NCBI RefSeq assembly: GCF_003946865.1
Contig: NZ_QXTH01000001.1
Location: forward strand, 372,001-436,000
Length of the DNA: 64,000 nucleotides
From: Antribacter gilvus
Lineage (GTDB): Bacteria > Actinomycetota > Actinomycetes > Actinomycetales > Cellulomonadaceae
Reading direction: 5' to 3'
Shown here: positions 1-8,134 of the stretch, piece after piece
How positions within the stretch are numbered: the stretch's first letter is position 1
Layout: each line of letters starts with the position of its first letter
Translations under genes and position numbers: made by a program
Notes under the pieces: model-generated
The model's database searches: none
What the model was told of the DNA's origin: nothing
Seen by the model: only the letters and a program-made list of their open reading frames with translations

Positions 1-291
1 GTGCGGCCCGACGACCTCTCCGTGGTGGAGGCCGGCGACGTCGTCGACGGCAACTCCCTGACCGGCACCGTGTCCGTGGTCGAGTACCACGGGCGCGAGC
101 TCGCGGTGAGCGTCCAGGCGCCCGACGGCACCCTCCTGCACCTCCGGGCGCCGAAGGCCCCGGCCGTCGGGGCCACCGTCACGCTCACGGCCCGGGCGCA
201 GCGCGTCCTCGTGTTCCCCGAGTCGCCCGAGCCGGCGCTCGCCACCACCGGGGCGGGGACCGGGGCGAGCGAGCAGGCGGTGGCGATATGA
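1..291 (+). CDS. ABC importer ATP-binding subunit, C-terminal end (partial)
   Basis: Only the last 96 codons lie in the window; the frame is open from base 1, so the true start is upstream. What remains looks like the beta-rich TOBE tail that follows the nucleotide-binding domain in PotA/FbpC/UgpC-type ATPases (VRPDDL at the edge, then GTVSVVEYHGRE). No Walker or signature motif is left in view. The stop overlaps the next start (ATGA at 288-291), so it is coupled to the two permeases that follow. Together they would form a PotABC-like importer at the cytoplasmic membrane. The binding-protein gene is not in the window, so the substrate is unknown; the coupled polyol/sugar-acid dehydrogenase hints at a polyol or sugar acid. 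Confidence 0.8.
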   Translation: MRPDDLSVVEAGDVVDGNSLTGTVSVVEYHGRELAVSVQAPDGTLLHLRAPKAPAVGATVTLTARAQRVLVFPESPEPALATTGAGTGASEQAVAI

Positions 292-1205
292 CCGCCGTCG
301 GCTCCCGGAGCACCGCGAGCCTGCGCCACCGCCTCGCGGAGCGTGGCGTCGACGTCTCCCTGCTGTTCCTGCTGCCCGCCCTGCTGCTCATCGTCGGGCT
401 GTTCGTCTACCCGTTCAGCTACGGGATCGGCCTCACGTTCCAGCCGTCCGCCCTGGTGCAGGAGCGCTGGGGCGGCGGGGTGCTCGCCAACTACGTGGCG
501 TTCTTCAGCGACCCGTTCGTGTTCGACTCCGTCGGGATCACGATGCGGCTCGCCCTGCCCGCCGCGCTGTTCAACGTGCTCGCGTCGGTGCCCGTCGCCC
601 TGGTGCTGCGCCGGAAGTTCCGGGGCAAGCGGCTCGTCACGTCGATCCTCGTGCTGCCCATCACCCTGGGCACGGTCCTCACCGCGCAGGGCCTGCTGAT
701 CTTCGCCGGGCGCCAGGGCTGGCTCAACCGGTTCCTGCTCGAGGCGGGGATCGTGGACGAGCCGCTGCGCCTCGTCAACAACTACACCGGCGTGATGTTC
801 TCGCTGATCATCACCGGGTTCCCGTTCGCGTTCCTGCTGATCTCGTCGTACCTCTCCGGGATCGACCCGTCGCTCGACGCCGCCGCGCGCACCCTCGGCG
901 CCGGCTGGTGGCAGCGGTTCCGGCGCGTGACCCTCCCGCTCCTCGCCCCCGGCCTCGCCACCACGTTCATCCTCACGTTCGTGCTCGCGTTCTCCGTGTT
1001 CCCGTCCGCCCGCCTGGTGGGCGACGCGATGGGCGAGACCCGGGTCATGTCGCTCATGGCGTTCCGCGCGTTCGGCGAGCAGAACGACTACCAGATGGCG
1101 TCCACGATCGCGCTGATGATGGGCGTGATCGAGCTCGGCGTCGTGGCGCTCGTCCTGTTGTGGCGCTCGCTCCTGTACAAGGGCTCGACCGGAGGGAAGG
1201 GCTGA
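288..1205 (+). CDS. ABC importer permease, PotB-type
   Basis: 305 aa integral membrane protein. A short cytoplasmic N-terminus is followed by a hydrophobic segment at about residues 24-46 (VSLLFLLPALLLIVGLF) and several further helices, as expected for a binding-protein-dependent transport permease. A degenerate EAA loop, DAAARTLGAGWWQRFRRVTL, is present near residues 195-215; this is the contact site for the ATPase. The ATG overlaps the stop of the ATPase gene, and its own stop overlaps the next start (TGATG at 1203-1207), giving one coupled operon. The family (spermidine, iron, sulfonate or sugar-acid importers) is clear, but the substrate is not readable from the sequence. Confidence 0.88.
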   Translation: MTAVGSRSTASLRHRLAERGVDVSLLFLLPALLLIVGLFVYPFSYGIGLTFQPSALVQERWGGGVLANYVAFFSDPFVFDSVGITMRLALPAALFNVLASVPVALVLRRKFRGKRLVTSILVLPITLGTVLTAQGLLIFAGRQGWLNRFLLEAGIVDEPLRLVNNYTGVMFSLIITGFPFAFLLISSYLSGIDPSLDAAARTLGAGWWQRFRRVTLPLLAPGLATTFILTFVLAFSVFPSARLVGDAMGETRVMSLMAFRAFGEQNDYQMASTIALMMGVIELGVVALVLLWRSLLYKGSTGGKG

Positions 1206-2062
1206 TGGCCGCCACCGCACCCGGCGAGAAGCCGCTCGCCGCGTCACCGTCCACCTGGCTGGTCTGGGCGGGGATGGCCGCCTTCCTGGTCTTCCTCCTC
1301 GGGCTCCTCGTCTCCGTGGTGGTGGACTCCTTCGGCCGCCAGTGGTTCGCCACCTGGCTCCCGCTCGAGGCCACGACGGACTGGTACGCGTCGTCCTGGG
1401 AGCGGTTCTCCCTGGGCCATGTCATCGGCGTGACCGTGGGCGTCGCCCTCGCGGTGGTCGTGATCTCCGTGCTGGTCGGCGTCCCCGCCGCCTACCTGCT
1501 CGCACGGCGCAACTTCCCGGGCAAGCGGTTCGTGAACCTGCTGTTCCTCCTGCCCATCCTCATGCCGCCCATCACCTACGGCATCCCGCTCGCCACCGTC
1601 ATGTACGCCTTCGGGCTCGGCCGGTCCGTGGTGGCGGTGGTGCTCGTGAACCTCGTGCCGTCCATCCCGTTCGTGATCATGACGATGACCCCGTTCATCG
1701 AGCAGATCAACCCGTCCATCGAGCACGCGGCCCGGATGTGCGGCGCCTCCATGCGCCAGGTCTTCCTCCGGGTCCTCGGACCGCTGCTCGTGCCCGGCAT
1801 CCTCGCCGCGTCGATCCTCGTGCTCGTCCGCACGGTCGGCATGTTCGAGCTGACGTTCCTCGTCTCGGGACCACAGTCCGACACGCTCGTGGTCGCGATC
1901 TACCGCGCCATGACCTCCGCCGGCGGCGGCGAGGCCCGTCAGCTCGTGTCGGCCATGGCCGTCATGTACACCACCACGATGCTCGTGATGCTCATCGTGG
2001 CGCTCCGGTTCGTCAATCCCACCCAGCTCGTCGCCCAGGTCAAGGAAGCAAGAGATGACTGA
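1205..2062 (+). CDS. ABC importer permease, PotC-type
   Basis: 285 aa, the second permease of the PotABC-like importer. The start at 1205 is chosen because the ATG overlaps the upstream stop by one base and the following residues (MAATAPGEK, then a helix WLVWAGMAAFLVFLLGLLVS) give a normal permease N-terminus; the frame is open further upstream but only as noncoding translation. The cytoplasmic EAA-like loop reads EHAARMCGASMRQVFLRVLG. Its last 8 bases overlap the dehydrogenase gene at 2055, so importer and enzyme are probably made from one transcript. Confidence 0.88.
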   Translation: MAATAPGEKPLAASPSTWLVWAGMAAFLVFLLGLLVSVVVDSFGRQWFATWLPLEATTDWYASSWERFSLGHVIGVTVGVALAVVVISVLVGVPAAYLLARRNFPGKRFVNLLFLLPILMPPITYGIPLATVMYAFGLGRSVVAVVLVNLVPSIPFVIMTMTPFIEQINPSIEHAARMCGASMRQVFLRVLGPLLVPGILAASILVLVRTVGMFELTFLVSGPQSDTLVVAIYRAMTSAGGGEARQLVSAMAVMYTTTMLVMLIVALRFVNPTQLVAQVKEARDD

Positions 2063-3620
2063 TCGCCTCCACCGTTCCGCACCGCCCGCCGGACTGCCCC
2101 AGCCCGTGTCGCCCACCGACGTGGGCGTGGTCCACCTCGGCATCGGGGCGTTCCACCGCGCCCACCAGGCCGTCTTCACCGACCGGGCCATGGCGCTCAG
2201 CGGCGACCTCCGGTGGGGGATCCTCGGGGTCACCCAGCGGTCCGCGGGCGTGCGCGACCAGCTCCGGCCGCAGGACGGCGTGTACGCGGTGCTGACGGCA
2301 GGGGCGGCGGGCGGCGGGTCGTCGTCGGGCGACGGGTCGGCCGCGCTCGGCGACGGGCTGAGCCTCGAGCTCGTGGGCGCCGTCGTCGACGTGGCCTACC
2401 CCGCCGAGGAGACGCCGCGCGTGCTCGCGGCGCTCGCGGCGCCCACCACGCACGTGGTCACGCTCACCATCACGGAGAAGGGCTACGCCCGGCGGCCCGA
2501 CGGCGGGCTCGACGTCGACCGGGTGCGCCCGGACCTCGAGGCGCTCCGGGCCGAGGAGCTGGCGGTCGGGAGCGACGAGAACAACCCTGAGCAGGCAACG
2601 GCCACGAGTTCCGAGCAGAAGGTTGTTCTCGGCGCGGCGGAGCCGGGGGCGGCGTCGTCGGCCATCGGGATTCTGGTGCGGGGGCTGGCGGTGCGGCGGC
2701 GGGTCTCGGGCGACCTGCCCCTGACCGTCCTGACCTGCGACAACATGGTCGACAACGGGCGGGTTCTGGAGCGCCTCGTGCGCGAGGCCGTCGACGCCGC
2801 GCTCCCCGGGGCGGAGGGCGCCGCGCTCCGGGCGTACCTGGACGCGGCGGTGACGTTCCCGTGCTCGATGGTGGACCGGATCGTCCCGGCGACCACTCCC
2901 GCGCAGCGTGACGCGGTCGAGGCCGCGCTGGGGGTGCGCGACGAGGGGCTCGTGGTGGGCGAGCCGTTCACCCAGTGGGTGATCGAGGACCGGTTCGCCG
3001 GGCCCCGGCCGCCGTGGGAGGCGGCGGGCGCGACGCTGACCGCGGACGTGGCGCCGTACGAGCAGGCCAAGCTGCGGCTGCTGAACGGGACGCACTCGCT
3101 GGTCGCGTACAGCGGCTGGCTGGCGGGGCACGCCACGATCGCGGAGGCGGTGGGCGACCCGGCGATCGCCGAGGCCGCGCGCGAGTACCTGTTCGACGAC
3201 GCCCTGCCGACGCTCGACGCGCCGTTCGACCTGCGGTCCTACGGCGAGGAGATCCTCCACCGCTTCGCCAACCCGCACACCGGGCACACGACGATCCAGG
3301 TGGCCATGGACGGCACGCAGAAGATCCCGTTCCGCTGGGGCGGGGTGCTCGGCGACTCGCTCTCGGCGGGGCGCGTGCCCGGCGGGCTCGTGCTCGGGCT
3401 CGCGGCGTGGGCCGAGTTCGTGCGGCGCAGGGTCATGGCGGGCGAGGTGGTGGACGACCCGCGCGCGGCCGAGCTGGCCGAGGTGGTGCACGGGGCCGGC
3501 GGGGACCGGGAGGCGACGGTCCGTGGGCTGCTCGGGGTGCCGGGGCTGCTGCCCGACGTCGCCGTGGGGCACGAGGCGCTGCTGGGTGCCGTGGTGGACG
3601 CGCGCGTCCCGGTGAGCTGA
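2055..3620 (+). CDS. Mannitol dehydrogenase / fructuronate reductase family oxidoreductase
   Basis: 521 aa NAD(P)-dependent polyol or hexuronate dehydrogenase of the long-chain mannitol dehydrogenase family (MtlD, UxuB, UxaB relatives). Evidence: the N-terminal motif VHLGIGAFHRAHQAVFTD, the following GILGVTQRSAGVRDQL with QDGVYAVL, LTCDNMVDNG in the cofactor domain, and a C-terminal domain with KLRLLNGTHS, which carries the catalytic-type lysine. It overlaps the upstream permease by 8 bp. The N-terminal half has two non-conserved stretches: a Gly/Ser-rich segment near residues 77-98 and an Asn/Gln/Ser-rich segment near residues 174-192 encoded by a 56-bp palindrome-bounded sequence. Substrate uncertain: with uxaA elsewhere in the window, a tagaturonate or fructuronate reductase role is possible, while the adjacent importer would equally fit a polyol. 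Confidence 0.85.
   Translation: MTDRLHRSAPPAGLPQPVSPTDVGVVHLGIGAFHRAHQAVFTDRAMALSGDLRWGILGVTQRSAGVRDQLRPQDGVYAVLTAGAAGGGSSSGDGSAALGDGLSLELVGAVVDVAYPAEETPRVLAALAAPTTHVVTLTITEKGYARRPDGGLDVDRVRPDLEALRAEELAVGSDENNPEQATATSSEQKVVLGAAEPGAASSAIGILVRGLAVRRRVSGDLPLTVLTCDNMVDNGRVLERLVREAVDAALPGAEGAALRAYLDAAVTFPCSMVDRIVPATTPAQRDAVEAALGVRDEGLVVGEPFTQWVIEDRFAGPRPPWEAAGATLTADVAPYEQAKLRLLNGTHSLVAYSGWLAGHATIAEAVGDPAIAEAAREYLFDDALPTLDAPFDLRSYGEEILHRFANPHTGHTTIQVAMDGTQKIPFRWGGVLGDSLSAGRVPGGLVLGLAAWAEFVRRRVMAGEVVDDPRAAELAEVVHGAGGDREATVRGLLGVPGLLPDVAVGHEALLGAVVDARVPVS
2576..2631. repeat. 56-bp palindrome-bounded segment inside a coding region
   Basis: The segment begins CGAGAACAACC (2576-2586) and ends with its exact reverse complement GGTTGTTCTCG (2621-2631), with 34 bases between. 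It is read in frame as part of the dehydrogenase and encodes an Asn/Gln/Thr/Ser-rich stretch with codon use and base composition unlike the surrounding GC-rich gene. The inverted ends are seen directly. That it is a small inserted palindromic element is inference. Confidence 0.55.
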
Positions 3621-3633
3621 GCACCGCCCACTC

Positions 3634-3685
3634 CCGAGTTGTCAGAAACTCCCCGGTCAAGAGACCGGGGAGCTTCTGGCAACTC
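3634..3685 (+). terminator. Hairpin after the dehydrogenase gene
   Basis: Begins 13 bases after the stop codon. Arms of 23 bases (GAGTTGTCAGAAACTCCCCGG... paired with ...CTTCTGGCAACTC) are complementary except for one G-U pair and one mismatch, around an AAGA loop. No U-run follows, as is common for actinobacterial terminators. Confidence 0.7.
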
Positions 3686-3733
3686 CGGGGGGTGTGTGCC
3701 CTCCATCGTGAGAAAACTGGTCGGGTGAAACTC

Positions 3734-3763
3734 TGGACATCGTCATGTCTTGTCCCTTATAAC
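3734..3763 (+). promoter_or_regulatory. Probable promoter of the RG-I operon
   Basis: TGGACA (3734-3739) and TATAAC (3758-3763) are separated by 18 bases, a good match to the housekeeping -35/-10 consensus in an AT-richer gap. The -10 overlaps a LacI-type half operator. Confidence 0.6.
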
Positions 3764-3769
3764 GTTTCA
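3758..3769 (+). promoter_or_regulatory. Degenerate LacI-type operator (RhaR-like box)
   Basis: TATAACGTTTCA overlaps the -10 element. The right half CGTTTCA is identical to the right half of the operator before rhaI, but the left half is poor. It would place the RG-I operon under the regulator encoded at 23066-24088. Confidence 0.4.
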
Positions 3770-3827
3770 ATGCGATGAGTCGAACTTGTCGCCCCGCAGA
3801 CACCGACGTCCAGGGAAGGCAGCGACG

Positions 3828-4529
3828 ATGCTCCGAACCGGCACCCGCCTGCTGTACGACGCAGCGGACGTGCTCGTGTGGTGCGTCGTCCTCACGCTCG
3901 TCTGGGTGACGTTCACCCTGGCCGGCGCGGTGGTGCTCGGAGCGGCACCCGCCTCCGTCGCCGTGGTCGGCCTCGTCCGCCGGCGCGAGCGCGGCGACGT
4001 CGTGCACCCGTGGCGTGACGCGGCCCGCACCTGGCGTGCCGAGCTGTGGCGCTCCCAGCCGGCGGTGCTCCCCGCCCTCGCCGTCCCGGCGGTGCTGTGG
4101 GGCAACTACGCGACCCTGTCGGCGCTCGGCCCGGACGCGTCAGCCGCCCGGCTCGCCACCCTCGCGGCCTTCGTGGCCGCCGCCGGGATCGGCGCCTGGG
4201 CCCCCGCGCTCTACCTCCACTACGACCTGCCGCTCCGCCGGTTCCTGCCCATGGCCTCCCGCCTGGCCCTCGCGCGGCCCGGCTCCACGGTGGTGCTGCT
4301 CTTCACCGGGCTGGTCCTCGCCGTGGCGTGCGCCGTGGTCCCGGTGCTGGCGCTCGTCGGTCTGGGCGCCTGGTGGCACGCGAGCACCTGGCTGTGCCTC
4401 CGCTTCTTCGCGGAGAACGAGGACCGGCTCGCCGCCATCCGCGCGGACGCCGAGGCCCCCGCCGACCGGTCCGGCCCGCCGGACCGCGGCGCCCCCACCC
4501 TGCCCGCCGAGCCCTTGCGCATCCGGTAG
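3828..4529 (+). CDS. YesL-like DUF624 family membrane protein
   Basis: 233 aa. The start at 3828 is chosen for the ribosome-binding sequence GGGAAGG just upstream. Four to five hydrophobic segments are visible (for example VLVWCVVLTLVWVTFTLAGAV at about 13-33, and two near residues 140-195), with charged loops and the DUF624-typical short N-terminal amphipathic stretch MLRTGTRLLYDAADV. B. subtilis YesL, of the same family, sits in the rhamnogalacturonan gene cluster. Here it is the first gene of an operon with an LplA-like binding protein, two permeases and a YetA-like lyase, so it is probably an accessory of that importer. Its biochemical role is not known. Confidence 0.8.
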   Translation: MLRTGTRLLYDAADVLVWCVVLTLVWVTFTLAGAVVLGAAPASVAVVGLVRRRERGDVVHPWRDAARTWRAELWRSQPAVLPALAVPAVLWGNYATLSALGPDASAARLATLAAFVAAAGIGAWAPALYLHYDLPLRRFLPMASRLALARPGSTVVLLFTGLVLAVACAVVPVLALVGLGAWWHASTWLCLRFFAENEDRLAAIRADAEAPADRSGPPDRGAPTLPAEPLRIR

Positions 4530-4579
4530 GCCCCACCGACCGCGCCGTCCCGAGGCGTGGTGAACTGAAAGGACGACGA

Positions 4580-6163
4580 ATGACGACGAAGTCATCCGCC
4601 CGCACCGGCAGGGCGCTCGCTGCAGCCGCCGCGGCCGGCGCGGTGCTGCTCACCGCCGCCTGCGGCCCCGACGAGCCGGAGGCCGCGTCGCTCACCACCC
4701 TCACGGTCATGGCGCCGCTGCTGGAGACGCAGGCGCCGGACCCGGAGGGGGAGCTGCAGACCGCAGTCGAGGAGCTGATCGGCAAGGACCTCGACATCAC
4801 CTGGGTCCCCAACGCCGAGTACGGCGACAAGACCACCGTCACGCTCGCGTCCGACCAGCTGCCGCACGTCATGGTGGTCCAGGGCAAGACGCCGGCGTTC
4901 GTGCAGTCCGCCGAGGCGGGCGCGTTCTGGGACCTCACCGACAAGCTGGGCGACTACCCGAACCTGACGGCGAACCCCGCGGCCGACCAGCGCTCGGGTG
5001 TGCCGATCGACACCGAGACGATCCAGCTCAACGCGTCGGTGAACGGCACCGTCTACGGCGTCTTCCGCCTCCGCGACGCGATGCGCACCGCGGTGGTGCT
5101 CCGCAAGGACTGGCTGGACGCGCTCGGCCTCGACGCGCCCACCACCACCGACGAGCTCTACGAGGTGGCGAAGGCGTTCAGCGAGCAGGACCCCGACGGC
5201 AACGGCCAGGACGACACGTACGGCATCGTCGTGCCGAAGTGGCCGGGTTCGTACGGCACCTCCGCCCCGTACGACGTGATCGAGACGTGGTTCGGCGCGC
5301 CGAACGCCTGGGGAGAGGTCGACGGCGAGCTGGTGCCGGGCTTCGCCACCGAGGAGTTCTTCGAGGCGAACGCCTACGTCAAGAAGATGGTGGACGAGGG
5401 CATCGTCAACCCCGACTACGCGACCCTCGACTCGGGCACCTGGAACGACCCGTTCGTCCAGGGCAAGGGCGGCATCATCATCGACGTGTCGTCCCGCGCG
5501 GGCGTCCTGATGGGGCTCTTCAAGGAGCAGGACCCCGAGGGCTACGGCGACTACGTGACGATGGAGGGCAACCTCGTCGGCCCCGACGGCGACCGGCACT
5601 CCTACCCGACGCCCGGCTTCAACGGGTTCCTCGCGATCCCGAAGTCGTCGGTCCCGACGGAGGAGATGCTCGCCGAGGTCCTCACCGTCCTCGACACGAT
5701 GTCGAGCGAGGAGGGGCAGATCCTCCTCAACAACGGCATCGAGGGCCGCAACTTCGAGGTGGTCGACGGCTTCGCCCGCGGCCTCGACGAGGAGGACCCG
5801 GAGATCGAGCTCCTCAACGCCGACATCCGCGCGTTCGCGCAGCTCGGCACCAACACGAACGGCTACCAGGCGTACACGGCCCTGCCCGCCGGCGACCCGG
5901 AGCTCGAGCTGTGGAACCACCGCCAGGAGATCCACACCCGCGACTCGGAGACGGTGGTCGCCAACCCGACCCTGCCCCTGGTCTCGCCGACGCAGGTCGA
6001 GCGCGGCGCCACGCTCGACCAGATCGTCGCCGACGCCCGCATCAAGTACTACGCGGGCCAGCTTGACGAGGCGGGCTTCCGGGCCGAGGTCCAGCGCTGG
6101 TTCGACGAGGGCGGCGACGAGATCGTCACCGAGATGAACGAGCTCTACGCCGGCCTCGGCTGA
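4580..6163 (+). CDS. LplA/YtcQ-like sugar ABC importer binding lipoprotein
   Basis: 527 aa extracellular solute-binding lipoprotein. The start at 4580 follows GAAAGGA and gives a signal sequence with a clear lipobox LLTAAC (cysteine near residue 25). The length, well above the ~430 residues of usual maltose-type binding proteins, is typical of the LplA/YtcQ class used with LplB/YtcP permeases. A calcium-binding-like DPDGNGQDD loop occurs near residue 210. In Bacillus these importers serve rhamnogalacturonan oligosaccharides, and the co-encoded lyases here support the same substrate. A hairpin after the stop (6173-6242) separates it from the permeases and may raise its relative mRNA level. Confidence 0.88.
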   Translation: MTTKSSARTGRALAAAAAAGAVLLTAACGPDEPEAASLTTLTVMAPLLETQAPDPEGELQTAVEELIGKDLDITWVPNAEYGDKTTVTLASDQLPHVMVVQGKTPAFVQSAEAGAFWDLTDKLGDYPNLTANPAADQRSGVPIDTETIQLNASVNGTVYGVFRLRDAMRTAVVLRKDWLDALGLDAPTTTDELYEVAKAFSEQDPDGNGQDDTYGIVVPKWPGSYGTSAPYDVIETWFGAPNAWGEVDGELVPGFATEEFFEANAYVKKMVDEGIVNPDYATLDSGTWNDPFVQGKGGIIIDVSSRAGVLMGLFKEQDPEGYGDYVTMEGNLVGPDGDRHSYPTPGFNGFLAIPKSSVPTEEMLAEVLTVLDTMSSEEGQILLNNGIEGRNFEVVDGFARGLDEEDPEIELLNADIRAFAQLGTNTNGYQAYTALPAGDPELELWNHRQEIHTRDSETVVANPTLPLVSPTQVERGATLDQIVADARIKYYAGQLDEAGFRAEVQRWFDEGGDEIVTEMNELYAGLG

Positions 6164-6172
6164 CCTCCCGCC

Positions 6173-6242
6173 CGCGCTGCCCGACGACGTCCGGCCCCGC
6201 CTTCCGTACGGAGGGCGCGGCCGGGCGCCGTCGGGCAGCGCG
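6173..6242 (+). terminator. Intra-operon hairpin after the binding-protein gene
   Basis: Outer arms CGCGCTGCCCGACG (6173-6186) and CGTCGGGCAGCGCG (6229-6242) are perfectly complementary, and the interior has further imperfect pairing. It lies between binding-protein and permease genes, where such structures usually stabilise or attenuate transcripts. The CGCTGCCCGACG arm recurs at the hairpin at 58083. Confidence 0.6.
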
Positions 6243-6268
6243 AGCACCCGGAACCGTTGGAGACACCC

Positions 6269-7234
6269 GTGACCACCACCACCGCCGTCCCGCAGGCCGT
6301 CCCGCAGGCGGCCCCGCCGCCGAGCCGCCGCGTCCCGCTGCTCACCCGGCTCGCCCGCCACCGCTGGCTCTTCCTGCTGCTCGTCCCCGGCATCGCCTAC
6401 TTCGCGCTGTTCAAGTACTGGCCCATGTACGGGGTCACCATCGCGTTCCAGGACTACCTGCCGGTCCTCGGCTTCGCGGACAGCCCGTGGGTGGGCCTCA
6501 AGCACTTCGACCGGCTGTTCACGAGCCCCGAGTTCCCGCGGATCCTGGGCAACACGCTCGTGCTGGCGCTGCTCAACGTCGTGTTCGTGTTCCCCGCGCC
6601 CATCGCCGTCGCGCTGCTCCTCAACGAGCTGCGCGTCGGGCTGCTCAAAAAGTTCGTGCAGACGGCCATCTACATCCCGCACTTCCTGTCCTGGACCATC
6701 GTCGCGTCGCTCACCTACCTGCTCTTCGCCCTGGGCGACGGCGCCGTGACGCAGCTCGCGACGAGCGCCTTCGGGCAGGACCCGCAGTTCCTCACGGCAC
6801 CCGAGTGGTTCCGGCCGGTGATCATCCTGCAGACCCTGTGGAAGTCCACCGGGTGGGGCACGATCATCTACCTCGCCGCGCTGGCCGGCGTGGACCAGCA
6901 CCTCTACGAGGCCGCCCGCATCGACGGCGCGAACCGGTGGCAGCAGCTCTGGCACATCACGCTCCCGGCGATCCGCAGCACCATCGTCGTGATGGCGATC
7001 CTCCTGAGCGGCAACCTGCTCGACACCGGTTTCGAGCAGATCTACCTCATGACCAACTCGCTCAACCGCGAGGTCGCCGACGTGTTCGACACCTACGTCT
7101 ACTTCACCGGCATCACGCAGGGGGCGTACTCGTACTCCACGGCCATCGGCCTCTTCAAGGCCCTCGTCGGCATCGTCCTCATCTTCGGCTCGAACTGGCT
7201 CGCCAAGCGCTTCAGCCAGAACGGTCTGTTCTAG
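6269..7234 (+). CDS. Sugar ABC importer permease, LplB-type
   Basis: 321 aa permease. The GTG at 6269 is preferred because GGAG lies six bases upstream; a TTG at 6257 would add four residues. After a proline/alanine-rich N-terminus comes WLFLLLVPGIAYFALFKYWP, the hallmark of LplB-type permeases, then PMYGVTIAFQDY. The cytoplasmic EAA loop reads YEAARIDGANRWQQLWHITL near residues 218-237. It pairs with the YtcP-like permease seven bases downstream and the lipoprotein at 4580 to form one importer. Confidence 0.9.
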   Translation: MTTTTAVPQAVPQAAPPPSRRVPLLTRLARHRWLFLLLVPGIAYFALFKYWPMYGVTIAFQDYLPVLGFADSPWVGLKHFDRLFTSPEFPRILGNTLVLALLNVVFVFPAPIAVALLLNELRVGLLKKFVQTAIYIPHFLSWTIVASLTYLLFALGDGAVTQLATSAFGQDPQFLTAPEWFRPVIILQTLWKSTGWGTIIYLAALAGVDQHLYEAARIDGANRWQQLWHITLPAIRSTIVVMAILLSGNLLDTGFEQIYLMTNSLNREVADVFDTYVYFTGITQGAYSYSTAIGLFKALVGIVLIFGSNWLAKRFSQNGLF

Positions 7235-7241
7235 GAGCGTC

Positions 7242-8120
7242 ATGGCAGTCAAGAACAACACCCCGGCCGGACGGGTCTTCGACGCCGTCAACGTCGCCGT
7301 GCTCGTGGCGCTCGCGGCGATCACCCTGCTGCCGTTCGTCTACGTGGTGGCGGGCTCCCTGGCGGGCGAGGCGGAGATCGCCACGCGGTCCTTCTTCCTC
7401 TGGCCGCGCGAGGTCGTGGCCGGCGCGTACGACTACATCTTCTCGACGGACACGTTCGTGCGGTCGCTCGTCGTCACCGTCTGCGTCACCCTGGTGGGCG
7501 TCCTTGTGCAGGTCATGGCCACGTTCACCATGGCGTACCCGCTGTCGCGGCGGAGCCTGCCGGGCCGCGTCCTGATCCTCAACCTGGTGGTCTTCACCAT
7601 GGTGTTCGGCGGCGGGATGATCCCCACGTTCCTGGTGGTGCGGGAGCTCGGCCTGCTCGACTCGTACTGGGCGCTGATCCTGCCGCTCGCGATCAACCCC
7701 TTCTACCTGATCATCGTGAAGAACTTCTTCCAGGAGCTTCCCGAGGAGCTGCAGGAGGCGGCACGGATCGACGGCTGCAGCGAGATCGGCGTCTTCTTCC
7801 GGATCGTGCTGCCCCTGTCCAAGCCGATCCTCGCGACGTTCGCCCTGTTCTACGCGGTCGCGATCTGGAACGACTTCATGTCGCCCCTGCTCTACCTCAG
7901 CGACCCCGACAAGTGGACCCTCCAGATGTTCGTGCGCCAGGTCACCGTCTCGTCCGACCTGGCGAACACCCTCGGCCAGCTCGACCCCAACTACATCCCG
8001 CCGGAGCAGGGGCTGAAGTTCGCCACGATCGTGGTGGCCACCATCCCGATCCTGATCGTGTACCCGTTCCTGCAGAAGCACTTCGCCAAGGGCATCCTCA
8101 TCGGCTCGGTGAAGGGATGA
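7242..8120 (+). CDS. Sugar ABC importer permease, YtcP-type
   Basis: 292 aa permease; the ATG follows TAGGAGCGTC. Six hydrophobic segments are seen, with the characteristic VFTMVFGGGMIPTFLVVREL in the middle and the EAA loop EAARIDGCSEIGVFFRIVLP near residues 170-190. The GGGMIPTFLV motif and the C-terminus YPFLQKHFAKGILIGSVKG are typical of the YtcP/LplC subgroup rather than MalG. The gene ends in ATGA overlapping a possible start of the lyase gene. Confidence 0.9.
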   Translation: MAVKNNTPAGRVFDAVNVAVLVALAAITLLPFVYVVAGSLAGEAEIATRSFFLWPREVVAGAYDYIFSTDTFVRSLVVTVCVTLVGVLVQVMATFTMAYPLSRRSLPGRVLILNLVVFTMVFGGGMIPTFLVVRELGLLDSYWALILPLAINPFYLIIVKNFFQELPEELQEAARIDGCSEIGVFFRIVLPLSKPILATFALFYAVAIWNDFMSPLLYLSDPDKWTLQMFVRQVTVSSDLANTLGQLDPNYIPPEQGLKFATIVVATIPILIVYPFLQKHFAKGILIGSVKG

Positions 8121-8134
8121 CGAGAGGACCCGGA

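Noticed and set aside
2055-3620. Possible frameshift or pseudogene in the dehydrogenase gene because of the odd residues near 174-192
   Set aside because: The frame and conserved motifs continue normally on both sides, so the gene appears intact with an in-frame insert-like segment.
4592-7324. A 910-codon open frame antisense to the binding-protein and permease genes
   Set aside because: In DNA this GC-rich, the complement of a real gene often lacks stops. The translation is Arg/Glu/Val/His-rich low complexity with no domain, and the sense strand encodes clear importer proteins.
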